Positions 6,701 through 14,915 of a stretch of DNA of 20,751 bases are shown piece by piece. This DNA comes from a virus: IMG/VR virus record IMGVR_UViG_3300037189_028300, positions 1 through 20,751 of that record, one strand, 5' to 3'. Made by a program: the position numbers and the translations under genes. The notes under the pieces are model-generated. The model was not told the origin of the DNA and ran no database searches. It saw only the letters and a list, made by a program, of their open reading frames with translations. Numbering within the stretch: position 1 is the first letter of the stretch; each line of letters opens with the position of its first letter.

Positions 6701-9700
6701 TAAGGGTCTAGAAAAAGATCTTACAAAAGCCGCTGACGAGACAGGTAAAAAGCTTGAAGCGGCACAGGCGGCAAGGGCAAAGAGAGAAGAGCGTGCGGCT
6801 GCTGGCCCAAGAACTACGTCAGCTCGTGGAAAGCTTGGTGAGCTGACAAAAAATGAAGCCGGAGAATTTGTAGATGCAAAAGGACGACCCCTTGGCTTTA
6901 AGGGTAAGGGATTTGCAAATCAAGGTACACCAAAACAAGGTGAAAAGGCTTTGGGTGAATACCTAGTCAATCAAGGACTTACTGCAAAGCCAGGAGACCT
7001 TGTGATGAAGCCCGGCGAGGGCCGTGGCTCTAAGCCGATTATTGACCTTGAGAAGACCAAGTTTGTAAGCGAAGCCGCCAAGGAAATTGCCCGTATCGTT
7101 CAGGACGTTCGCGCAAAGGCAATGAAGATTGACCCAGCCACTGGGGCGAAGGTTACGAGTCAAGTTGCAGACTCTCTTGCTGGGCTTCTCAAGGGTCCGT
7201 CAAAGGGTGGGGTTGGATCTAGCGGCCCAATAGGAAAAGCACTTGCATCCGCCATCGATGAAGCAATGGCAGATCCGACCGTTAAGCGCACGTTTACAAG
7301 GGGCGGAGTCAAGATGGAACAGACGGCTCCTGAATTTGTAAAAGAGCGACAGGATATCGCTGCTGAAAAGGGGAAAAAGCTTACCCCCGCGGCGCTAAGA
7401 AAGCGCTTTCTTAAGGACTTCAAGGGGACGGCGGCAACTGCCGTGGCTGCTCGCCTTGGTGTTGATGTGGCCCCTGGCGTTGATCCGGCGAAGGCAATCG
7501 CTGAAAACCTTGCCGCAGGAAAAGCATCAAAGGAACAGGCCGCGCAAGAAAAAAATCAGGCTAAAGAGGTTGCCAAAAGAATAAGGGCTCTTAGGAGAGA
7601 GGTTCGTTTCCGCCAGGGGGCTCTTGCCGATCAAACCAAAGTCGGTGGCGAGCTTGCAAAAGATCAGCCAGGCGTAGCCACAACCGCTGCAATTCGGTCC
7701 AAGCTTGCAATGCAGCGTGTCCGCTCAATGCCGCTTCACGAGAGACGCGCAGCCTACGCGCAAATGGGACTTGGCGGCGCTCCGGCTCGGGCGGCTGGTG
7801 GTGCGCCACAAGGACAGGCTTTCACGGGGCAGGGCATGCAGTTTGTTCCGGGCGCGACTATTGCCATCCCGCAAGTGGACATTGGCCCACTTAAGGAACT
7901 TGCTTCACAGATGTCCGAAGTCGGGAAGATGCTTGCGCTTATTCCAAAGGCGACTATTCCAAAGGGGATGTCCGCTTCCCTAAAGGAAATCGCCAGCCTG
8001 ATGCAGGTGCTTGCAACAGTCAAGACGCCACCAAAGGGTGCAAACGTTTCTGCGTTCAAGAAGCTGATTCAGGACCTTAACAGTCTTGCTGCTTCGTTTG
8101 GCGGTAAGGCGCCAAACACAAAGAACGTTGGAAACATTATTGCCGCCCTAAAATCCGTCAATAAGATCCTAGACGCGCTTTCAGCCATCAACACAAAGAC
8201 GCCTGCCAAGACCCTTCTTGCCAACATGCAAGAATTCAAGAAGTCGCTTTCGTTTATTCCAAAAATGTTCAGTGCGCTTGGGAACATGGACTTTGCCGCC
8301 ATCAGCAATGTTGGCGCAACGATTGCCTCGACTAAGTTCCCAAGCCAGCAGCGACTAGCGGGTATTAACGAAGCCCTGCTAATGATCAAGCAGATCCTGG
8401 AGACCGCCAATGGCATGAAGGGCGGGAGAATGCCAACCATCACTGGTGGGGGCATGGTTGGCGGTGGCGGAGCCCTTGGTAGGGTAAGGAGTCGAGTTTA
8501 CGCGCGGCAAGAGGCACTCGCGCAAAGAGTTCAGGGCCCTGGGTTTGGTCGCTATGGAAGAAACGATAGATTTGGGTCAAGATCTATTGACGCGGTTCGC
8601 GCAATGCCACTCCAGCAAAGGCTGAATTACTACGATCAGATCCGCGAAGAGGCTGCGGCGGGAGGTGGACGGCGACCACCACGCGAGCGACCTGTCAGAA
8701 CGGGTGGCGGCGGTGGTGGCAATAGATTTGGTGGTAGAGACAGGGGCTACAACGCGCCGGCTGGTCAGTTTGGCGTTCCGCGACAAATTGGTGGTCCGAT
8801 GGGCCCACAGATCTCGACTGGAGGCGTTCAGAAGTTTGCAAATGATTCAATGGGAATCCTTGGGAACCTTGCGCAACAAATCAGATTCGGATTCACTCAG
8901 GAAATAACACGGGAAATTGCGCAGTCCTTTGGTCGCATTCTTGCTCACCTCAAGGACGGTATTATCAAGTTCAACTCTACCCTTGAGACGGCAACGGTTG
9001 CCTTCCAAACGCTCTTTGAAAACGAGCAAAAAGCTCAAGGTATGGAAGTTAACTTTGAAAAGGCGAAGGTTGAAGCTGAGGGCCTTGTTGAGGCAATTAA
9101 AAAGTTTGCTAACGTAACTCCGTTTAGATTCCCACAGCTTGCAGAATCTGCAAGAAGAATGCGTGCGTTCGGATTTGAGACCGCCGAAATCATGCCAAAC
9201 ATGCAGGCAATCGGAGACGCGGTAGCAGCGCTCGGCGGCGAAGACGACAAGATCTTTAGAATTACCTACGCACTTGGTCAAATGCGCCAAGCTGGTCGCG
9301 TCTATCAAAACGACATGATGCAGCTGGCAAACGCGGGTATTGCTGGTTACGACATTCTATCTAAGGCTCTTCTCCAAGACTTTGTGAAAATGGGTGATCT
9401 AAGCATTAACCATAACGGAAAAGTGATTGATGATTCAACAATTCAAACGGAAAAGGGATACAACGAGCTTGTCACCGCGATAAATGCCGCAACCCAAGAC
9501 GCAACAAGAAGCCAGGTTACAATCGCAAAATCTTCAAGCAGTGAAATTGCCGCAATATTTAAAAGGGTGGCAGAAGATCCAATTGAAGCAATCCGAGACC
9601 TGACACAAAGTGGGCAGATTGCTGGTGGTGCGGCATCAAGCGCGATCATTGAGGGCCTTGGACAAGAATACGGCGGAGGCATGAAAAAGCTCTCAAAGAC

Positions 9701-12700
9701 GTTTGAGGGAGCATTCTCCACGCTTGCAGACGTTACGCAGGCATTTGTTTCGGACATTACAAGACCGGTATTCAACTCTATTAGAGATGAAATGATTGAC
9801 CTTGGAACCTTCCTTCAATCTATGTTTGTTGGAAGAATAGTTAAAAATGTTGCTGCTGGTTTTGAGAAGATTGTAGGTCCAGTACAGGAAGTTATTGGCT
9901 CAATATACCAGGCCATCACTGCTGTCCTTACTGGAATCATTCAGCTGTTCGGTGAGTTTAGCGGCGCGTTTAACCTGATGGACAACGGAGTCATTAGATT
10001 TGTCAATGGAATTGCAGAGATAAGAAGAACTTTTGAAAAGACAACAGGGGCAGGGCAGGAGTTCATTGCAAGAATTGGCAGTGGCATTAAGGTTGTCGCG
10101 GACCTATTGCAATTCCCACTTGCAAAAGGCCTAGCCGCAGCGGCAATTGGGTTTAAGGTGCTATCTGTTGCATGGAATATGAATCCTTTGCTTCTTGGCC
10201 TAACCGCCATAACAATATCACTATCTTATCTTAAGGATATCCTCTCAAGCGATGAGGGTTCTGGATTTGCGAAGGGGATATCTGGAATTGCTGCATCTCT
10301 AACGGATCTTGCAAGAAGCTTTAAGCAGAAAATTATGCCACTTCTTTCAAAAATTATGGAAGGAATTGGCTCGCAGTTCTTTGTGTCGCTACTTGCCACG
10401 TTTGGTCTAATGATTCCAATTCTCCAAAAACTCCTTGCTCTTGTTAACACCCTCTTAGAATTGATTAATTCTCTGCCGTTTGTACCAGACGTGCTCGGGC
10501 TTGTTGCTGGATTCCTGCTTATGAAGAAAATGCTTGGCCCGCTTGGGCAAATGATGCTAGGAAAGCCGGCCTCCCTTGACGCTAGGGGAAATCCAATTGC
10601 AGCAACAAAGGGACTCATTGGGACGCTAGAGTCCGGAATTAACAAGATTACGGCAAAACTTCTTCCATACTCAACGCTTGTTGAGAGAGCCCCGTCAATT
10701 GTTACGCAGAGGGGAATGCCTCAGGTTCCAGTTGGCACTCTTGGAAGGCCGGGTGCCCCAACTGGTTTTGGTGCAGTTGCGGGTAATCTGCAAAAAGTAG
10801 TTGTTCCAGCAGCAGAGAAGAAGATGCTTTCAAGTCAGATGCTGAAGCAACTCCTTGCAAGTGGGGCTATTAGATTTGATGAGTATAAATTGGCCATGGA
10901 AGCTCGCAGGGCCGCAATGGAGGCAGCTGCAAATTCCGGTACCGGACCTGGCGGCATTAGTGGGCTAAGGAGACTTGCGCAAACTGGTGGTGGCAGATCC
11001 GCTGCGCTTAAGGCGCTCGGTGGCGGATTTACGGAATCTCCGCTTGGGGCCATAATGAAGTCAGAGGGACTTCGCGATGCATTTAATCGCCTTCTTTTGG
11101 TGCTTAGAAACCTAAAAGCACTTACGTTTGGGGTAAGCAAGATAAAGGCCTCATCAGATGCAATCAAATCGCTCTTTAAGGCAATTTCGGCTGGGGCAAG
11201 GGCTATTCCAAGGTCCGCAGTAAGCGCAATCAGCAAGTTGATGAAGTCATTTGTTCTTGCCTCTGCACTAAAGTTTAACTCTACTATCTTTAGTATTGTT
11301 CCAAAAGTATTTGTGCCGTTTATGGATGCAGTCAAGGCAACTGGAGTAAGCGGAACTGGTGGAGATATTGTCGGAAGCGTAAGGAGAGCCGCTGCCGCCG
11401 GGATGAATAGGGCGGGCAGGCTTTCGCTGGCTGGCGCCCAGGTTCCATTTGCAATGCCAAAACAGGGGGTTACTGGCGGGCCTATTGGGTATCTTGTTCG
11501 GGCAATTCGTGGGCTTCGTCCAAACAGACTTCCGTTTGAGGCTCCCGGTAAGGCGGCGGCTTCCGTGGGCCAAAGAGTTGGTCCAATTAATCGAATAATA
11601 GAAGCTGTTGTCCAAAGAACGGCAACGCAAGTACCGGTTGGAACTCTTGGCGCCCCCGGCGGTCGTTCTGGATTTGGCGCTATTGCCGGGGCGATTGAGA
11701 AGGTGTTCCTGCGGTTCTCGGGCGGGGCAGCGCCAACGGCGCAGGGCCTACCAAGGGCGCAGGTTCTTGGCGGATCTCCTTCGATGTACGGGGTTTCAAT
11801 CTTTAAGGTAATCCAGGAAAGAATTAAATATCTGACTGGGAAGGTTGCTGATACGGCTGGTCTTTACGCTGCAAGAATAACAACGGCGTTTGAGAAGTCA
11901 TTTATGGCATTCCACAGGATGATGATCCGCCTAGCGGGCGCCCCAGCAAGAATCTTTACCATGCAGAACTTTGACAAAATTATTACAAGATACGCAGAGA
12001 TGATGGTTAAAGCCTTTACCCCAAAGACTGTCCCTATGGCGGGGTTCCTTGCTGGCGGCACCAAAAAGGCTCCTACAGAGCTGTTTGCCGGGCTAAAGGA
12101 TGCTATTGCCAGAAGGGTAATACCAAACACTCTTGTTGGTGCTCCTGGGCCAACCTTTACAGACAAGATATTTGCTGGGGCAGACAAGCTTGCAAAGGTT
12201 TCTGAGCGCTTTGCGGAGATGATGGTCAGGGGCTTTGCCCCAAAGACTGTCCCGATAGAGAAGTTCCTTGCCGGAGGAACGGTCCGAGCCCCCAAGGAAT
12301 TGTTTGCGGGGCTGAAAGACGCAATTGCAAGAATTGTAATTCCAGATAAATTCACACAGCCAATAAGCATCTTTGACCGGGCAGTAGCGTTCTTTAAGGG
12401 GGCAATTACAAGATTTGGCTCCTTTGTTGGCGCAATAAGAACGGCCCTTGCCGCTGCCGGGGGTGGAATTGGAGGCGTAGTTGGCAGGGCTGCTGCGTCA
12501 GTTGGCGGAGGCGCACTTGGCCTAGCGGCAGCATTTAAGGGATCAAGAGGAGTGCAGGCCCTGACTGCGGGACTTAAGACTGCCAGCTCTGGGATTAAGT
12601 CACTTGTTGGTAAGATTGGCCTTCTTACACTTGGATTCCAGGGATTTACTACTGCGATGACAATTCAAGAAAGAATGAAATCAGAGAAAAACAATGAGGG

Positions 12701-14915
12701 CGCGATTATTGCCCAAGAGGGTGCCGGTTTTGCTGGTTCTGTTGGCGGATTCTTTGGAGCCAAGGCATTGGGCGCAAGGGTTGGCGGCGGAATTGGGACA
12801 TTCCTTGGTGGGTCAATTGGTACCATGTTGGGAATGATGATTGGTGGCGCCATAGCCTCTATTGTTGCAAGCTTTATTTTCCCGAATAGAGAAGTTACTC
12901 CGGCAGAGCAAGATCGAGAGGGCAAGCTAGGGGCAATTGATGAATACTACTCTGACCAAAGAATGCAGGGGCAAGAATTTTTCCAGCTGTTGCAAGATTT
13001 TGATTTTACCCCAATAGAACTTCTTGACATTGGAAAAATGCCGGAATACCACAGGTCAGTAGAAAATTTCTTTGATCTAATAAAGTCAGGGACCAATACG
13101 ATTATTCCAACAATGGGAGAGTCTTTGGACTTTGCGCTTCAGGGTCTTGGCAATGAGGTTTTCAAGCCAAGGGACAAAAAGGGAACAACATTTATGGCTT
13201 ACCTAACTGATTTGACTGATCAAATCAGAGGGAAAATGGCCAAGTTCTACCAGAATCAGGGCAAGTCGCCAATGGAAGCACTCATTTTGGCCCAGGCAGA
13301 ACTTGCAATGAAGATTGCAGATATGGGTCAATTTAAAACACTAGAGGATGCGATGTCCGCGTTTGCCCAACTAGCAAGAGGTGAGGGAATCAACCCAGAA
13401 GCAGTAGATGGGTATGGGCTATTTATCGGAAACCTAAACTCTGGCCTTGAAAAATTGCAATCTAACCTAGAGAAAGTTAGAAGCGAGTTCCAGAAACTTG
13501 CGGGAAGATTGCAGTCAAGAATCAACGCGGTATTTGAGCAGCAAATGGCTAAAGCTCTGGAAAAGGCAAAAGACGCGTTCCTCGCGACTCAAATGGTTAT
13601 GGTTGACGGGGCAGAAACAAATATCCTTGCCTTGCGGGAAGAGATTGAGGCAACCGAAAAGAGAAACAAGCTTCTTGCCATTGAAAAGCGACTTCGAGAA
13701 GCCGCCAGAAGCGTTGAGATGGCAAAGCTTGGTCAGTATGACGCGTCTATGGACCCGCTTGAGGCAGCGGCAAGAATGAGAGACGCCCAAGAGGCTCAAA
13801 CGGAAGCCGTTAAGGAGGCTGCTCTCGAAAGGAAGAAGATCGCCCTTGAAGAGGCCATGGCCAGCGATCCTGTGGTCGCTGGACTTGAAGATGTCGACGA
13901 AAGATTTGAGGCTGCAAGAATGAAGTTCCAAGAGGGCATGGAAGACATCCTTGATCTTGTCGAGCAGGGCAAGCTTACTGGTACGCAAGCTGCTGCAAAG
14001 ATTAAGGAGCTTTACACAACAACTCTTGGTGAAGTTGGTGTTCTTGATGCAAACCTTGATGTTGATGCCAAGAACTTTGGGGACTCATTCCTTAACACAT
14101 GGGATACAATCCTCAAGAAGTTTACCGCTATTGTTACAAAGCTTAAGGCGGCAATAGCGGCAGTTGCAAACTATAAGCCGCCCGCAAATCCTCCCGGGAT
14201 TTCGACAGATGATGGGCTTGATACTGCCGGCCTGCCAAATAGCGAAAGCGTTCTTGGCGGAAAAGCAAAAGACAACTACCTGGGCTTTGGAATTAATTTT
14301 GACAAAACCTTAATGTCAAGATTAATTGAAGGCAGAATGAAGGCAATCATTCAGGTTCTAAACCTTGAGAGGGATAAGAACATGGCTGGGCAAGTATATA
14401 CCGACCCAGATAGGCAGTTGGGGTACGCAACTGCGATCAATAAAACATTAAACTCACTTACATCAACGGGTGGAGAGCTGTACAAAATGACCGTTGCGGC
14501 AAAATCAAGCGGAAACGGGCAGGATTCCTTTACTTCCAACTGGAAGAGCTGGATTAAGAGGACCTTTACATATATGGACACTTACTCAGGAAAAGTTTTG
14601 CCGCTAAAGCAAGATCATCTTGCAAGGCTTGCAAGCGGCGGTGAGGTTATGGGTGTCGGTGGCATGTTCCAGGTTGGCGAGACTGGCCGAGAGACCCTTC
14701 AGGTGGTTCCTGGCGGCGTTGCAAGGATCTTCCCAAGAAGAATCCGACCAATCAACCAGATTGGCATGGCTGGCGGCAGTGGCGGTGGCATCAACGCAAG
14801 TGTTATAATCAACAACCCAACGGTCAGGAGCGATCAGGACATCCGCAAGCTGGCTGATGCCGTTGGTAAGGCGCAGTCGTCGTTGTTGAGGTCCGCGGGC
14901 ATCGGGAGAATATAA
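3789..14915 (+). CDS. Giant tail tape measure protein (3708 aa)
   Basis: The protein sets tail length and is ejected with the DNA. ATG directly follows the chaperone stop; AGGA at 3775-3778 is the ribosome site. Residues 1 to about 1300 are a Lys/Arg-rich, mostly helical extension with no known domain. About 1320-1700 has helical segments split by Gly/Arg-rich disordered linkers. The tape-measure core (TIGR02675-like) spans about 1700-1861 (FANVTPFRFPQLAESARRMR, QMRQAGRVYQNDMMQLANAG) and continues to about 2020. Hydrophobic stretches are at about 2107-2152 and 2196-2250, and a Gly-zipper at about 2995-3031. A coiled coil covers about 3218-3358. The C-terminus (3616-3708) is the typical GGEVMGVGGMFQVGETGRE element, Gly linker and INNPTVRSDQDIRKLADAV. 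No lytic domain is seen. Length predicts a tail of up to about 550 nm. Confidence 0.97.
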   Translation: MAKGFVEENVLLGLVESVVIAVEDAGLARNPESARAYIKSKFGVDTFAIENDIDEGKRVDVSGIEAAIKRIYQDARIQPHLSAAIKEQGDVYSKGTVDQMLRVVSGSARRVTASPTKLSDDEVKGLRDEFIKTLSAMGYRKSSAAIDRFIKGQAKKGTLRGQLTLEESKVKGGEPYKVVVKDLVMQFVASQARKSVITRTVNKRENPTRYAEETEKIKEIQSALGKLGFPTKKEKSGGRVTGTARYIQEISLKDPQTASFLMGLLFYDDKGRPRKDIAGFTGDWSSVVRAIRDTPRGTPLERLQSAIDAGEIDKGILRVLSRNLSGATNQIVVKPGKDGGFDLSALLETYSDSTGLFERLFSTMTGIKVSEIKKIAKETQGDLQQKDDAKAARQLKKVTAQRNRADKQAKVARAQELAAVEVVVAKDLRKELKLGKTTLKDHLEKNLLRRLDDIIAKLKQTDPASGFNIYKGEKREELVADSLRIQSEINRITGVFTRLSEIDGLTQKQKKELKNLGLIVGVSKTLSKKIESKVSLATNRQTGSTQLSTQALSAIEEEARKIVREGKVGNQVFNTLVAKLYEPGSIYEVKKDDFTALLTGADLSAKLEKETKDQLKALFGGTRGLLAAAKKELKSSIQGVLNEKGAKGVSPAHDSFVKLVMGYIAHAQKTYASADPRTRGEMIVPFAASMHQFQEVERFLIAKHLGVDPSALRPNTFERYSRILLISAPFMDSKTGSLKKEKMITLRGRITGVPDAHSGQAYTEFSFLSQLLSGTIKDVSLSGKADFFRTVVGLADIAEQEDEVRKLTNQAAAALEAGKTKKAEEKTSREKEALEAIRKILAGDRAAFTDPAEMLKLVSYISSARGGKLTATNFIQSLLQKASDQGNLNASKADLSKLAGLFKMGADGQIVGPGTKALVGAGGLPLAKLADDLRKALDPKAGDTSDIGKALGETLRTSFLKGGELFKKVATKGLEKDLTKAADETGKKLEAAQAARAKREERAAAGPRTTSARGKLGELTKNEAGEFVDAKGRPLGFKGKGFANQGTPKQGEKALGEYLVNQGLTAKPGDLVMKPGEGRGSKPIIDLEKTKFVSEAAKEIARIVQDVRAKAMKIDPATGAKVTSQVADSLAGLLKGPSKGGVGSSGPIGKALASAIDEAMADPTVKRTFTRGGVKMEQTAPEFVKERQDIAAEKGKKLTPAALRKRFLKDFKGTAATAVAARLGVDVAPGVDPAKAIAENLAAGKASKEQAAQEKNQAKEVAKRIRALRREVRFRQGALADQTKVGGELAKDQPGVATTAAIRSKLAMQRVRSMPLHERRAAYAQMGLGGAPARAAGGAPQGQAFTGQGMQFVPGATIAIPQVDIGPLKELASQMSEVGKMLALIPKATIPKGMSASLKEIASLMQVLATVKTPPKGANVSAFKKLIQDLNSLAASFGGKAPNTKNVGNIIAALKSVNKILDALSAINTKTPAKTLLANMQEFKKSLSFIPKMFSALGNMDFAAISNVGATIASTKFPSQQRLAGINEALLMIKQILETANGMKGGRMPTITGGGMVGGGGALGRVRSRVYARQEALAQRVQGPGFGRYGRNDRFGSRSIDAVRAMPLQQRLNYYDQIREEAAAGGGRRPPRERPVRTGGGGGGNRFGGRDRGYNAPAGQFGVPRQIGGPMGPQISTGGVQKFANDSMGILGNLAQQIRFGFTQEITREIAQSFGRILAHLKDGIIKFNSTLETATVAFQTLFENEQKAQGMEVNFEKAKVEAEGLVEAIKKFANVTPFRFPQLAESARRMRAFGFETAEIMPNMQAIGDAVAALGGEDDKIFRITYALGQMRQAGRVYQNDMMQLANAGIAGYDILSKALLQDFVKMGDLSINHNGKVIDDSTIQTEKGYNELVTAINAATQDATRSQVTIAKSSSSEIAAIFKRVAEDPIEAIRDLTQSGQIAGGAASSAIIEGLGQEYGGGMKKLSKTFEGAFSTLADVTQAFVSDITRPVFNSIRDEMIDLGTFLQSMFVGRIVKNVAAGFEKIVGPVQEVIGSIYQAITAVLTGIIQLFGEFSGAFNLMDNGVIRFVNGIAEIRRTFEKTTGAGQEFIARIGSGIKVVADLLQFPLAKGLAAAAIGFKVLSVAWNMNPLLLGLTAITISLSYLKDILSSDEGSGFAKGISGIAASLTDLARSFKQKIMPLLSKIMEGIGSQFFVSLLATFGLMIPILQKLLALVNTLLELINSLPFVPDVLGLVAGFLLMKKMLGPLGQMMLGKPASLDARGNPIAATKGLIGTLESGINKITAKLLPYSTLVERAPSIVTQRGMPQVPVGTLGRPGAPTGFGAVAGNLQKVVVPAAEKKMLSSQMLKQLLASGAIRFDEYKLAMEARRAAMEAAANSGTGPGGISGLRRLAQTGGGRSAALKALGGGFTESPLGAIMKSEGLRDAFNRLLLVLRNLKALTFGVSKIKASSDAIKSLFKAISAGARAIPRSAVSAISKLMKSFVLASALKFNSTIFSIVPKVFVPFMDAVKATGVSGTGGDIVGSVRRAAAAGMNRAGRLSLAGAQVPFAMPKQGVTGGPIGYLVRAIRGLRPNRLPFEAPGKAAASVGQRVGPINRIIEAVVQRTATQVPVGTLGAPGGRSGFGAIAGAIEKVFLRFSGGAAPTAQGLPRAQVLGGSPSMYGVSIFKVIQERIKYLTGKVADTAGLYAARITTAFEKSFMAFHRMMIRLAGAPARIFTMQNFDKIITRYAEMMVKAFTPKTVPMAGFLAGGTKKAPTELFAGLKDAIARRVIPNTLVGAPGPTFTDKIFAGADKLAKVSERFAEMMVRGFAPKTVPIEKFLAGGTVRAPKELFAGLKDAIARIVIPDKFTQPISIFDRAVAFFKGAITRFGSFVGAIRTALAAAGGGIGGVVGRAAASVGGGALGLAAAFKGSRGVQALTAGLKTASSGIKSLVGKIGLLTLGFQGFTTAMTIQERMKSEKNNEGAIIAQEGAGFAGSVGGFFGAKALGARVGGGIGTFLGGSIGTMLGMMIGGAIASIVASFIFPNREVTPAEQDREGKLGAIDEYYSDQRMQGQEFFQLLQDFDFTPIELLDIGKMPEYHRSVENFFDLIKSGTNTIIPTMGESLDFALQGLGNEVFKPRDKKGTTFMAYLTDLTDQIRGKMAKFYQNQGKSPMEALILAQAELAMKIADMGQFKTLEDAMSAFAQLARGEGINPEAVDGYGLFIGNLNSGLEKLQSNLEKVRSEFQKLAGRLQSRINAVFEQQMAKALEKAKDAFLATQMVMVDGAETNILALREEIEATEKRNKLLAIEKRLREAARSVEMAKLGQYDASMDPLEAAARMRDAQEAQTEAVKEAALERKKIALEEAMASDPVVAGLEDVDERFEAARMKFQEGMEDILDLVEQGKLTGTQAAAKIKELYTTTLGEVGVLDANLDVDAKNFGDSFLNTWDTILKKFTAIVTKLKAAIAAVANYKPPANPPGISTDDGLDTAGLPNSESVLGGKAKDNYLGFGINFDKTLMSRLIEGRMKAIIQVLNLERDKNMAGQVYTDPDRQLGYATAINKTLNSLTSTGGELYKMTVAAKSSGNGQDSFTSNWKSWIKRTFTYMDTYSGKVLPLKQDHLARLASGGEVMGVGGMFQVGETGRETLQVVPGGVARIFPRRIRPINQIGMAGGSGGGINASVIINNPTVRSDQDIRKLADAVGKAQSSLLRSAGIGRI
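7719..8642 (+). repeat. Two copies of a VRxMPLxxRxxYxQ motif in the tape measure
   Basis: The motif begins at residue 1311 (VRSMPLHERRAAYAQ, base 7719) and again at residue 1603 (VRAMPLQQRLNYYDQ, base 8595). Both lie in Arg/Gly-rich parts flanking a helical block, and both are followed by Gly/Ala-rich linkers. The span given includes the sequence between the copies. This looks like an old internal duplication. Confidence 0.6.
10722..11720 (+). repeat. Two copies of a QVPVGTLG...GFGA motif in the tape measure
   Basis: QVPVGTLGRPGAPTGFGAVA starts at base 10722 and QVPVGTLGAPGGRSGFGAIA at base 11628, 302 codons apart. Each is followed by a related helical start (GNLQKV and GAIEKV). Codons differ between copies, so the duplication is not recent. 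The span given runs from copy 1 to the end of copy 2. Confidence 0.75.
11988..12346 (+). repeat. 73-codon direct duplication in the tape measure
   Basis: Copies start at 11988 and 12207. About 46 residues are strongly conserved: R-[YF]-AEMMV-[KR]-x-F-x-PKTVP, then FLAGGT, and AP-x-ELFAGLKDAIAR-x-VIP. The DNA has diverged at many third positions while the protein is kept, pointing to an older duplication under selection. Confidence 0.88.

Noticed and set aside
8577-8786. Reverse and shifted frames over the Gly/Arg linker of the tape measure
   Set aside because: Low-complexity shadows with no ribosome site or domain.
3789-14915. Lytic enzyme domain (lysozyme or peptidase) inside the tape measure
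   Set aside because: No lysozyme-type, NlpC/P60 or M23 motif could be seen when reading the protein.
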